Assembly: GCF_900323885.1 (NCBI RefSeq)
Contig: NZ_OOHJ01000013.1
Coordinates: forward strand, 1 to 64,000
Origin: [Actinomadura] parvosata subsp. kistnae
GTDB lineage: Bacteria; Actinomycetota; Actinomycetes; Streptosporangiales; Streptosporangiaceae
Direction of reading: 5' to 3'
DNA: 64,000 nucleotides
Below, one piece after another: positions 15,161 through 22,026 of the stretch. The position numbers and the translations under genes were made by a program. The number at the start of each line of letters is the position of its first letter. Within the stretch, counting starts at the first letter, position 1. A model generated the notes under the pieces. That model worked only from the letters and a program-made list of their open reading frames with translations. It had not been told where the DNA came from and did not search any database.

Positions 15161-15871
15161 ATGGGCGGCGTGACGTCGATCTGGTCGAGACCTCAGCCGC
15201 CCCGCCGCCCCGTGCTCAGCCGGGAGGCGATCGTGGCCGCGGCCATCGCCGTGGCCGACGCCGAAGGGCTCGACGCGGTCTCGATCCGGCGGGTGGCCAC
15301 CGAGCTGGGCGCCCGCGCGATGACGCTGTACTCCTACATCGAGCGCAAGGAGGACCTGCTCGCGCTGATGGCCGACGAGATCGCCGCCGAGGCGGTGGTC
15401 GAGGAGCCGCTGCCCGCCGACTGGCGCGAGGCGCTGCTGCTGCTCGCCCGGCGCGAGCGCGAGCTGGTGCGGCGGCACCCGTGGCGGGTCGACCTGGTCG
15501 GCCAGCGGGTGCCCGTCGGGCCCAACGCGCTGCGGCACGTCGAGCAGAAGCTGGCCGCCTTCGACGGGCTCGGCATCGACCGGCTGACGGCCTGGCGGTT
15601 CCTGGCGGTGTTCAACGACTACATGACCGGGTTCGTGGTCAGGGAGGCCCTGGAGCGCCGGGTGCCCAGGGAGCAGGGGTTCGACGACACGGAGCGGGCC
15701 GCGCTGGCGGAGCCGTACATCAAGGAGCTGATCGAGGGCGGCGCGTTCCCCCGGCTGGCGCCGATGATCGAGCAGGGCGTGCAGGGCGCCGGCGACACCT
15801 TCGAGCGCGGCCTCAACTGGGTGCTGGACGGGATGGAGGGCTCTCTCGGGGGCGGCGCTCCCGGGCGATAG
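15161..15871 (+). CDS. TetR-family repressor, TetR_C_33-like
   Basis: The 236-residue regulator has an N-terminal helix-turn-helix ('LSREAIVAAAIAVADAEGLDAVSIRRVATELG...MTLYSYIERKEDLLALM', ~18-70) and an alpha-helical ligand-binding domain of the type found in regulators of drug exporters. It is transcribed away from the DHA2 exporter, and the shared region has TCGTAC repeats, so it probably represses both genes until an inducing compound binds. ATG 15161 is used; GTG 15170 is a possible alternative. The next gene begins 11 bp after its stop. Confidence 0.88.
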   Translation: MGGVTSIWSRPQPPRRPVLSREAIVAAAIAVADAEGLDAVSIRRVATELGARAMTLYSYIERKEDLLALMADEIAAEAVVEEPLPADWREALLLLARRERELVRRHPWRVDLVGQRVPVGPNALRHVEQKLAAFDGLGIDRLTAWRFLAVFNDYMTGFVVREALERRVPREQGFDDTERAALAEPYIKELIEGGAFPRLAPMIEQGVQGAGDTFERGLNWVLDGMEGSLGGGAPGR

Positions 15872-15882
15872 CCTTACCCCCG

Positions 15883-16245
15883 ATGAACACCACCGTCTCC
15901 ACGATCGTCATCTCCGGCTCGCTGCTGCTGATGCTGATGAGCCTGATCGTCGCGATCCGCGACCGGCCGATGGGCATGGTGCTGCTGGTGGGGTTCGCCC
16001 TGCTGGAGGTGGCCGTGCTGGTGCAGGCGGGGTTCGTGATCGCGGGGGTGGCAGGGGGCGCGGGGCCTGACGACAAGGTCACGCTGTTCGGCTACGTCGG
16101 CGGCGAGGTGCTGATCCCGCCCGCCGGCGTGTTCCTGGCGCTGGCCGAGCGGAGCAGGTGGGGCCCGGCGATCCTGACCGTGGCCGGGTTCGCGATCGCG
16201 GTGATGACGGCCAGGCTCCTGCAGATCTGGCAGGGCGTGGCGTGA
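15883..16245 (+). CDS. Small membrane protein (four helices)
   Basis: The 120-residue protein has four predicted membrane helices (~5-25, ~32-55, ~68-88, ~95-115) and no recognisable domain. It starts shortly after the TetR gene and overlaps the next membrane protein by 4 bp (GTGA), so the two are translationally coupled and may form a small heteromeric membrane unit. The function is unknown. Confidence 0.65.
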   Translation: MNTTVSTIVISGSLLLMLMSLIVAIRDRPMGMVLLVGFALLEVAVLVQAGFVIAGVAGGAGPDDKVTLFGYVGGEVLIPPAGVFLALAERSRWGPAILTVAGFAIAVMTARLLQIWQGVA

Positions 16246-16619
16246 CCACCTCCATCGGCACCGGGCCCGGCCGGGCCCTGATCGCGGTCTACGGATTGTT
16301 CTCGCTGGCCGCGGGGTCGCGGGCGGCCGTGCAGATCGCCACCAGGTTCGGTGAGGCGCCGCTGGCGTACGCGCTGTCGGCGTTCGCGGCGGCGGTCTAC
16401 ATCCTGCTCACGGTCGCGCTCTGGCGCGGCGCGCGCCGCCTCGCGCTGGTGGCGCTCGGCATCGAGCTGGCCGGCGTGCTGGTCGTCGGCACGCTCAGCC
16501 TGCTCGACCAGGCCGCCTTCCCCGACGAGACCGTGTGGTCCGTCTACGGCAAGGGTTACCTGTTCATCCCCCTCGTGCTGCCGCTCGTGGGCCTGTTCTG
16601 GCTGCGCCGCAGGCGTTAA
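16242..16619 (+). CDS. Small membrane protein (four helices)
   Basis: The 125-residue protein starts at a GTG inside the stop region of the preceding gene. It has about four hydrophobic helices and an Arg-rich C terminus ('GLFWLRRRR'), which places its end in the cytoplasm by the positive-inside rule. Conserved unknown membrane proteins of this size and layout are frequent in actinobacteria. It is probably co-translated with its partner at 15883. Confidence 0.65.
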   Translation: MTTSIGTGPGRALIAVYGLFSLAAGSRAAVQIATRFGEAPLAYALSAFAAAVYILLTVALWRGARRLALVALGIELAGVLVVGTLSLLDQAAFPDETVWSVYGKGYLFIPLVLPLVGLFWLRRRR

Positions 16620-16650
16620 CGTCCGGCCTGCCGGGGCAGTGGCAGACCCC

Positions 16651-17313
16651 ATGAGCACGATCGAACATTCCGAAGACGTCAGGGTCCCCATCCGGGTGGC
16701 CTACAACCAATGGACGCAGTTCGAGAGCTTCCCCGAGTTCATGGAAGGCGTGGAGTCGGTCAAGCAGCTCAGTGACACGCGGACGGCCTGGGTCGCGGAG
16801 ATCGCCGGCGTCAGGCGCGAGTTCGAGGCGGAGATCACCGAGCAGCATCCCGACGAGCGCATCGCCTGGCGCACGCTGGACAGGCCGCACCAGTCCGGCG
16901 TGGTGACCTTCCACCGGATCGACGACGACACGACCCGGGTGACGCTCCAGATGGAGTACGACCCCGAGGGCTTCCTCGAGACGGCGGGCGACTGGCTGCA
17001 GCTCGTACGCATGCGCGTGACCGGTGACGTCAAGCGCTTCAAGACGTTCGTCGAGTCGCGCGGCGGCGAGACCGGCGGCTGGCGGGGCGACGTGCCGGGG
17101 CCGCACCAGCGCGAGCACGAGCACGGCTCCACCTACGGCGACAGCGCCGGGAACGTGCCTCCGGGCACGGTGGGGGGCGACTACCCGCCGGCCGGTGGCG
17201 GCGGCGCGACGCCGGGCGGCACGCTGCCGCCTCCCGGGCCGGTGCCTCCGGGCACTCCTGGAACGCCCGGCACGCCAGGGGGTCCGGGGCAACCGCCCCG
17301 CCCCGTCCTCTGA
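16651..17313 (+). CDS. SRPBCC (polyketide cyclase/START-like) protein with Pro/Gly tail
   Basis: The 220-residue protein has an N-terminal SRPBCC helix-grip domain (~1-140; 'SEDVRVPIRVAYNQWTQFE', 'FPEFMEGVESVKQL', 'WLQLVRMRVTGDVKRFK'). A disordered Gly/Pro tail (~150-220) with repeated 'GTPGTPG' elements follows. SRPBCC domains bind hydrophobic ligands, and this subgroup is often called cyclase/dehydrase without proof of catalysis. No signal peptide is visible. A strong rho-independent terminator follows 50 bp downstream. Confidence 0.8.
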   Translation: MSTIEHSEDVRVPIRVAYNQWTQFESFPEFMEGVESVKQLSDTRTAWVAEIAGVRREFEAEITEQHPDERIAWRTLDRPHQSGVVTFHRIDDDTTRVTLQMEYDPEGFLETAGDWLQLVRMRVTGDVKRFKTFVESRGGETGGWRGDVPGPHQREHEHGSTYGDSAGNVPPGTVGGDYPPAGGGGATPGGTLPPPGPVPPGTPGTPGTPGGPGQPPRPVL

Positions 17314-17362
17314 CCTGCACCGACGAGCCCCGTCCGCCGACTGGCGGGACCCGTCTGCGAGA

Positions 17363-17389
17363 CCCCCGGAGCCCGGCTCCGGGGGTTTT
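17363..17389 (+). terminator. Rho-independent terminator
   Basis: CCCCCGGAGC-CCG-GCTCCGGGGG forms a perfect 10-bp stem with a 3-nt loop and is followed by TTTT. It closes the transcription unit that ends with the SRPBCC gene. Confidence 0.9.
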
Positions 17390-17488
17390 GTCATGCTCTG
17401 ACCTTGTACCGCCAGGAATAAATACCTATTTCGGTCCTGTTAAGGTGGCATTCGTCCCATGATTTGATGAATGGAGGACCTTCCCTTC

Positions 17489-18700
17489 ATGAGCGTGCTC
17501 GCCCAAGAGTCCCGAGGCAGAACCACCCCATTGGCCTGGCTCCTCGTGCTGGGAATCGTCCTCGCCGCACTCAACCTGCGCACCGGCGTCACCAGCGTCG
17601 GCCCCCTGCTCGACCAGCTCGCCGCCGGCCTCGGCATGTCGAGCGTCGGCACGGGGCTGCTGACCACCCTGCCCGTGCTGGCCTTCGCCAGCGTCGGCGC
17701 GATCACCCCGACGCTGGCCAGGCGGATCGGGGAGCACCGGCTGCTGCTGCTCGCCCTCGTCACGCTGGGCGCCGGCCTGCTGGTCCGGTCGCTGGTCGGC
17801 TCCGCCCCCGTGTTCCTGCTGAGCAGCGCGGTCGCGCTGTCCGGCGGCGCCGTCGGCAACGTGCTGATCCCGACGCTGATCAAGCGCCACTTCCCGGCCC
17901 GTACCGGGATCATGACCACCGTCTACACCACGGCCCTGGCCGCCGGCACCATGCTGGCCGCCGCCGCGACCGTGCCGATCGAGCGCGCGTCGGGGAACTG
18001 GCACATCGCGCTCGGCGTGTGGGCGGCCCTGGCCGCTGTCGCCGCCATTCCGTGGCTTGCGCTGCTGCGCAGTGAGCCGGAGCGGGACACGGGCAGCCGG
18101 GACGCGGGCCTGCGCGGCCTGCTGAAGAGCAAGCTGGCCTGGATGATCGCGATCTACTTCGGCACCCAGTCGATGATCGCGTACATCATGTTCGGCTGGC
18201 TCGCCACCATCCTCACCGACAGCGGCTACAGCACCTCGGAGGCCGGGCTGATCCTCGGCGTGTTCACCGCGCTGAACATCCCCGTCTCCATCGCGGTGCC
18301 GATGATCGCCTCCCGCTTCCGCGACCAGCGGCCCACCGTCGTCGGGCTCGTCGTCTTCTACGTGATCGGGTTCCTCGGGCTGTGGTTCGCGCCCCCCTCG
18401 ACGGCGATGGTCTGGGTCGTGTTCATCGCGGTCGGGATGGGCTCGTTCCCGCTGGCGCTGATGATGCTGGCGCTGCGCACCCGCACGCCGGAGACCACGG
18501 CCGCGCTGTCCGCCTTCGGGCAGAGCGCCGGCTACCTCATCTCGGGCGCGGGCCCGCTGCTGGTCGGCGTGCTGCGCGAGGCCACCGGCGGATGGGCGGT
18601 GCCGTACACGCTGATCTTCGTGGTGCTCGTCGCCCAGCTCCTGACCGGCCTGTACGCCGGCCGCGAGCGCTACCTGGAGGACGAGAGAATGGCGGGGTGA
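17489..18700 (+). CDS. CynX/NimT-type MFS transporter
   Basis: The 403-residue, twelve-helix major facilitator resembles the CynX/NimT (cyanate, 2-nitroimidazole) group: 'LAALNLRTGVTSVGPLLDQL' in the first helix and 'GGAVGNVLIPTLIKRHFP' in the fourth. The group exports small organic anions or drugs; the substrate here is unknown. ATG 17489 is chosen because GGAGGA lies 10 nt upstream; ATG 17471 precedes that ribosome site and is unlikely. The gene overlaps the AlaX-like gene by 4 bp, so the two are expressed together. It follows the strong terminator, and an A/T-rich stretch around 17418-17445 probably contains its promoter. Confidence 0.88.
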   Translation: MSVLAQESRGRTTPLAWLLVLGIVLAALNLRTGVTSVGPLLDQLAAGLGMSSVGTGLLTTLPVLAFASVGAITPTLARRIGEHRLLLLALVTLGAGLLVRSLVGSAPVFLLSSAVALSGGAVGNVLIPTLIKRHFPARTGIMTTVYTTALAAGTMLAAAATVPIERASGNWHIALGVWAALAAVAAIPWLALLRSEPERDTGSRDAGLRGLLKSKLAWMIAIYFGTQSMIAYIMFGWLATILTDSGYSTSEAGLILGVFTALNIPVSIAVPMIASRFRDQRPTVVGLVVFYVIGFLGLWFAPPSTAMVWVVFIAVGMGSFPLALMMLALRTRTPETTAALSAFGQSAGYLISGAGPLLVGVLREATGGWAVPYTLIFVVLVAQLLTGLYAGRERYLEDERMAG

Positions 18701-19521
18701 ACTCCACCCTCGTCACCTTCCCCGGCGGCCGCACCCGCGGCCGCTCCACGATCGTCGAGGCCGTGCCGGTGGGGGAGCGGCACGGCCTCGTCGTCTCCGA
18801 GACCCCGTTCCACCCCCTCGACCACACCTGGCCCGACCAGCCCGCCGACCGCGGCACGATCGGCGGCCTGCCGGTCGCCGACTGCGTGACCGGCGCCCGC
18901 TCGCCGGAGGGCGAGATCCTGCTCGGGGCCGGCATCCCGGTCCGCCGCGGCGACGAGGGCTGGGGCTGGCTGGTCGTCCACGTGACCGACACCCCGCTGC
19001 CGGTGGGGGCCGAGGTGGACCTGGAGGTGGACGCCGCCTACCGCGCGGCGCTGTCCGCCGGTCACACCGCCTGCCACCTGGCCGCGCTCGCGCTCAACGC
19101 CGCCCTGGCCGGCCACTGGCGCAAGGAGATCCGGCCCGACTCGCTCGGCCGCCCCGACTTCGACCAGGCCGCCATCACCTCCTCGCGCATCACCCCGCAC
19201 GGCAGCGTGGACGTCTACCGCCTCGGCAAGTCGCTGCGCAAGAAGGGCTTCACCGCCGACGGCCTCGACCCGGAGAAGGTCGCGCTGGAGGTCAACGACC
19301 GGCTGGCCGCCTGGGTGGCCGCCGACGCGCCCGTCCGGGTGGAGGTGCCCGGCCCCGAGCTGACGGCCCGCCGCACGTGGCACTGCTCGCTGCCGGAGGG
19401 CGAGGCCGCCATCCCGTGCGGCGGCACGCACGTGAGCCGCACGGGCGACCTGGCCGGCGTCCGGGTGACGCTGACGCTCGACGACGCCACGCTCACCATG
19501 CACACGGAGTGCGGCGGCTGA
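18697..19521 (+). CDS. AlaX-like aminoacyl-tRNA editing protein
   Basis: The 274-residue protein has the zinc-site motifs of the alanyl/threonyl-tRNA synthetase editing domain: 'HTACHLAALALN' (HxxxH) and 'CGGTHVSRTGDL' (CxxxH). Free-standing AlaX proteins hydrolyse Ser or Gly wrongly attached to tRNA-Ala. The GTG start at 18697 overlaps the transporter stop (GTGA), coupling translation. Unlike full AlaRS, no synthetase core is present. A tRNA-Ala(GGC) gene lies 970 bp downstream, which may be chance. Actual tRNA specificity cannot be read from the sequence. Confidence 0.75.
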   Translation: MNSTLVTFPGGRTRGRSTIVEAVPVGERHGLVVSETPFHPLDHTWPDQPADRGTIGGLPVADCVTGARSPEGEILLGAGIPVRRGDEGWGWLVVHVTDTPLPVGAEVDLEVDAAYRAALSAGHTACHLAALALNAALAGHWRKEIRPDSLGRPDFDQAAITSSRITPHGSVDVYRLGKSLRKKGFTADGLDPEKVALEVNDRLAAWVAADAPVRVEVPGPELTARRTWHCSLPEGEAAIPCGGTHVSRTGDLAGVRVTLTLDDATLTMHTECGG

Positions 19522-19524
19522 GGC

Positions 19525-20415
19525 TCAGGCGGGCTGCAGATGGCCGATCTTGTCCGGGTTGGCCATCAGGTAGATGGTCTCGATCTTCCCGTCGCTGATC
19601 AGCAGTGACAGGACGCTGACCACCCTGCCGCCCGCCGAGATCACGATGGCGGGCGCGTTGTTCAGCGTGGCCAGCGCGAACGACATGCCCTCGACCTCCG
19701 CCATGCCGATCGAGACCATGAACTTCGCGATGTTCGCCGGCGTGCGGATCGACTGGAGGTAACGCCCGACGTTCTCGGCGCCGGTGATGACCCGCAGCGC
19801 CGCCCTGGCCTTGCCGCCGCCGTCGCTGACGATCGTCACCTGGTCGGAGAAGAGCTCGATCAGCGCGTCGAGGTCGCCGCCGGTGGAGGCGCCCAGGAAC
19901 CGCTCGGTGATGCGCCGGCGCTCGCCCTGGTCCACGTCGAAGCGTGGCCGCTTGTCCCGCACGTGCTCCCTGGCCCGCCGCGCGAGCTGCCGGGTGGCCG
20001 CCTCGGTGCGCCCGATGGTCTCCGCGATCTCCGCGAACGGCAGGTCGAACGCCTCCCGCAGCACGAACACCGCCCGCTCCAGCGGCGACAACGTCTCCAG
20101 CACCACCAGCATCGCCATCTCCACGGAGTCGGCCAGCTCGGCGTGCTCGGCCACGTCCGGCGCGGTGCTGATCGGCTCCGGCAGCCACGGCCCCACGTAC
20201 GACTCGCGCCGCGACTTCGCCGACCGCAGCCGGTCGATCGCCAGCCGCGTCGTCACCGTGATCAGGTACGCCTTCGGATCCTCCACGGCCGACTCGTCCA
20301 CCCCGGACCAGCGCAGCCACGCCTCCTGCACCACGTCCTCGGCGTCGGCCACGCTGCCCAGGATCCGGTAGGCGACGGCGACCAGCAGGCTTCGATGATC
20401 CTCAAATGTCGGCAT
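19525..20415 (-). CDS. sigJ: ECF41 RNA polymerase sigma factor (SigJ)
   Basis: The 296-residue sigma factor has sigma region 2 ('AYRILGSVADAEDVVQEAWLRW'), region 4 ('LPFAEIAETIGRTEAATRQLARRAR') and a C-terminal SnoaL/NTF2-like extension. The extension carries the ECF41 hallmarks DGGGK ('VSDGGGKARA') and NPDK ('MANPDKIGHL'). In this family the extension acts as a built-in regulator in place of an anti-sigma factor. The upstream region has TGTCACG-N16-CGTC, one base from the ECF41 consensus, so it probably activates itself. The usual neighbouring COE gene is missing, but the oxidoreductase at 3807 has an exact promoter match. Its stop lies 4 bp from that of the AlaX-like gene. Confidence 0.92.
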   Translation of the reverse strand: MPTFEDHRSLLVAVAYRILGSVADAEDVVQEAWLRWSGVDESAVEDPKAYLITVTTRLAIDRLRSAKSRRESYVGPWLPEPISTAPDVAEHAELADSVEMAMLVVLETLSPLERAVFVLREAFDLPFAEIAETIGRTEAATRQLARRAREHVRDKRPRFDVDQGERRRITERFLGASTGGDLDALIELFSDQVTIVSDGGGKARAALRVITGAENVGRYLQSIRTPANIAKFMVSIGMAEVEGMSFALATLNNAPAIVISAGGRVVSVLSLLISDGKIETIYLMANPDKIGHLQPA

Positions 20416-20424
20416 AAAACCTAA

Positions 20425-20451
20425 GACGTACCACGAACCCGCGGCGTGACA
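20425..20451 (-). promoter_or_regulatory. ECF41-type autoregulatory promoter of sigJ
   Basis: On the minus strand TGTCACG (20451-20445) and CGTC (20428-20425) are separated by 16 bp. This is the ECF41 consensus with one mismatch (final A to G). The sigJ ATG begins 9 nt after CGTC, the same near-leaderless layout as at 3772-3807. Confidence 0.7.
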
Positions 20452-20489
20452 CGAGCGGTGCGGAACTCCGTTACACTTGTTGATCGCAA

Positions 20490-20562
20490 GGGGCTATAGC
20501 GCAGTTGGTAGCGCGCCTCCATGGCATGGAGGAGGTCTGGGGTTCGAATCCCCATAGCTCCA
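20490..20562 (+). tRNA. tRNA-Ala (anticodon GGC)
   Basis: The 73-nt cloverleaf has acceptor stem GGGGCTA/TAGCTCC with the G3:U70 wobble that identifies tRNA-Ala, discriminator A73, anticodon loop ATGGCAT with GGC, and T-loop TTCGAAT. CCA is not encoded. A TACACT element 12 nt upstream resembles a -10 box and recurs before the second copy. No terminator separates it from the GNAT gene, which starts 19 nt downstream, so the two may share a transcript. It is identical to the copy at 57755. Confidence 0.97.
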
Positions 20563-20580
20563 CCCCTTAGAGTCGTCCGC

Positions 20581-21021
20581 GTGGTGATCATCACAGCGGA
20601 GACCTCGTTCGACGAGGCAGAAATCTTCCACCTGTACGACTCCGTCGGCTGGACCGTCTGGACCCGCGACATCGCCAAGGTGTGCCGGGCGCTGGCGAAC
20701 TCGCACCTCGTGCTCGCGGCCAGGACCGACGACGGGCGGCTGGTCGGCCTGGCGCGCACGGTGTCCGACGACGAGGTCGTCTGCTACGTTCAGGAGCTGC
20801 TGGTCGACAAGGAGTTCCAGGGGCAGGGCATCGGGCGGCGGCTGCTGGAGCAGCTCATGGAGCGCTACGCGCACTGTCGCTACTTCTTGCTGACGACCGA
20901 TCACGAGTCCACCCCCGACGGGCCAGCCAACCACGCCTTCTACCGCCGGATGGGGCTGGTCGAGCACCACGAGCAGGGGTTGTCGGCGTTCGGGCGGCGC
21001 GTGGAGGGCGAGAACGACTGA
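20581..21021 (+). CDS. GNAT-family N-acetyltransferase
   Basis: The 146-residue acetyltransferase has the GNAT acetyl-CoA signature 'VQELLVDKEFQGQGIGRRLL' (Q/RxxGxG/A). It also has the C-terminal 'AFYRRMGLVEHHEQGLSAFGR' strand-helix seen in the subgroup with 'HLYDSVGWTVWTRD'. It moves an acetyl group from acetyl-CoA to an unknown amine. The GTG start at 20581 is only 19 nt after the tRNA-Ala gene, and no ribosome site stands out, so expression from the tRNA promoter after processing is plausible. A perfect inverted repeat follows 11 nt after the stop. Confidence 0.85.
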   Translation: MVIITAETSFDEAEIFHLYDSVGWTVWTRDIAKVCRALANSHLVLAARTDDGRLVGLARTVSDDEVVCYVQELLVDKEFQGQGIGRRLLEQLMERYAHCRYFLLTTDHESTPDGPANHAFYRRMGLVEHHEQGLSAFGRRVEGEND

Positions 21022-21032
21022 GTCCATGCCGT

Positions 21033-21055
21033 AAGTGCTCATCGGATGAGCACTT
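21033..21055. promoter_or_regulatory. Perfect 23-bp palindrome before the second WYL gene
   Basis: AAGTGCTCATC-G-GATGAGCACTT has 11-bp arms around one central base. It sits 20 bp before the chosen ATG of the WYL regulator and 11 bp after the GNAT stop. It best fits an autoregulatory operator; it could also act as a terminator stem, although a one-base loop cannot close fully. Confidence 0.6.
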
Positions 21056-21075
21056 CCGCGCGGAGAATGGCGGTC

Positions 21076-22023
21076 ATGCGAGCCGATCGACTGGTGGCCG
21101 CGCTGCTGCTCATGCAGGCGCGCGGCCGGGTGACCGCCGCCGAGCTGGCCGAGAGGCTGGAGGTGTCGGTGGCCACCGCGCGGCGCGACCTCGAAGCGCT
21201 GTCCGCCGCGGGCATCCCCGTCTACCCGCAGCCGGGCCGGGGCGGCGGCTGGTCGCTGCTGGGCGGCGCCCGTACCGACCTGACGGGGCTCACCGCGCAC
21301 GAGGCCCAGGCGCTCTTCCTGCTCGCCGGCCCGTCCGCGCCGGACGCGCCCGAGCTCAGGTCCGCGCTGCGCAAGCTGCTGCGGGCGCTGCCCCAGACGT
21401 TCAGGGACGAGGCCGAGGCCGCCGCCGGCGCGGTGGTCGTCGACCCCGCCCGCTGGGGCGAGCCGGACAAGGAGCGGCCCGAGCTGGTGCGCGTCCTGCA
21501 GCGCGCCACCGTGCGCCGCCGCCGGGTCAGGCTCGTGTACGAGGGCCGCCGCGACCGCGAACGCACCGAACGCCTGGTCGACCCCTGGGGGCTCGTGGAC
21601 AAGGACGACATCTGGTACCTGCTGGCGGGCACCGAGCGCGGGCAGCGCACGTTCCGCGTGGACCGGATCGCCGCGGCCGAGGTGACCGAGGAGGAGTTCG
21701 AGCGGCCGGACGGGTTCGAGCTGTCGCGGGCCTGGGCGGGCGTCGTCGAGGAGATGGAACGGCGCCGCTCCACCGTCTCCGCGACCGTGCTCATCCCCGC
21801 CCGGCTGCTGCCCATCCTGCGCGACCACTTCGGCCGCCACTGCGAGAGCCTGGGGGAGGCGGCGGACGGGCGGGTGCGGGCGCGCGTGGCCGCGCCGATG
21901 GCGCTGACGATCGCCGAGCAGCTCGCCGGGTGGGGCGCGCGCGTGGAGGTCGAGGAGCCCGACGAGGTACGCGCGGAGCTGGCCAGGATCGGCGCCGAGC
22001 TGGTCGAACGCTACGGGCACTAG
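21076..22023 (+). CDS. WYL-domain (YafY-type) transcriptional regulator
   Basis: The 315-residue regulator has an N-terminal helix-turn-helix (~1-55; 'GRVTAAELAERLEVSVATARRDL'), a WYL domain (~140-220; 'LVDPWGLVDKDDIWYLLAG') and a WCX C-terminal region. ATG 21076 is chosen because CGGAGA lies about 9 nt upstream and the earlier ATG 21046 falls inside the 23-bp palindrome. It shares domain order with the regulator at 1707 but lacks its Ser-Pro insertion. Its target is unknown. It converges on the decarboxylase gene, with 3 bp between stops. Confidence 0.88.
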   Translation: MRADRLVAALLLMQARGRVTAAELAERLEVSVATARRDLEALSAAGIPVYPQPGRGGGWSLLGGARTDLTGLTAHEAQALFLLAGPSAPDAPELRSALRKLLRALPQTFRDEAEAAAGAVVVDPARWGEPDKERPELVRVLQRATVRRRRVRLVYEGRRDRERTERLVDPWGLVDKDDIWYLLAGTERGQRTFRVDRIAAAEVTEEEFERPDGFELSRAWAGVVEEMERRRSTVSATVLIPARLLPILRDHFGRHCESLGEAADGRVRARVAAPMALTIAEQLAGWGARVEVEEPDEVRAELARIGAELVERYGH

Positions 22024-22026
22024 CCG

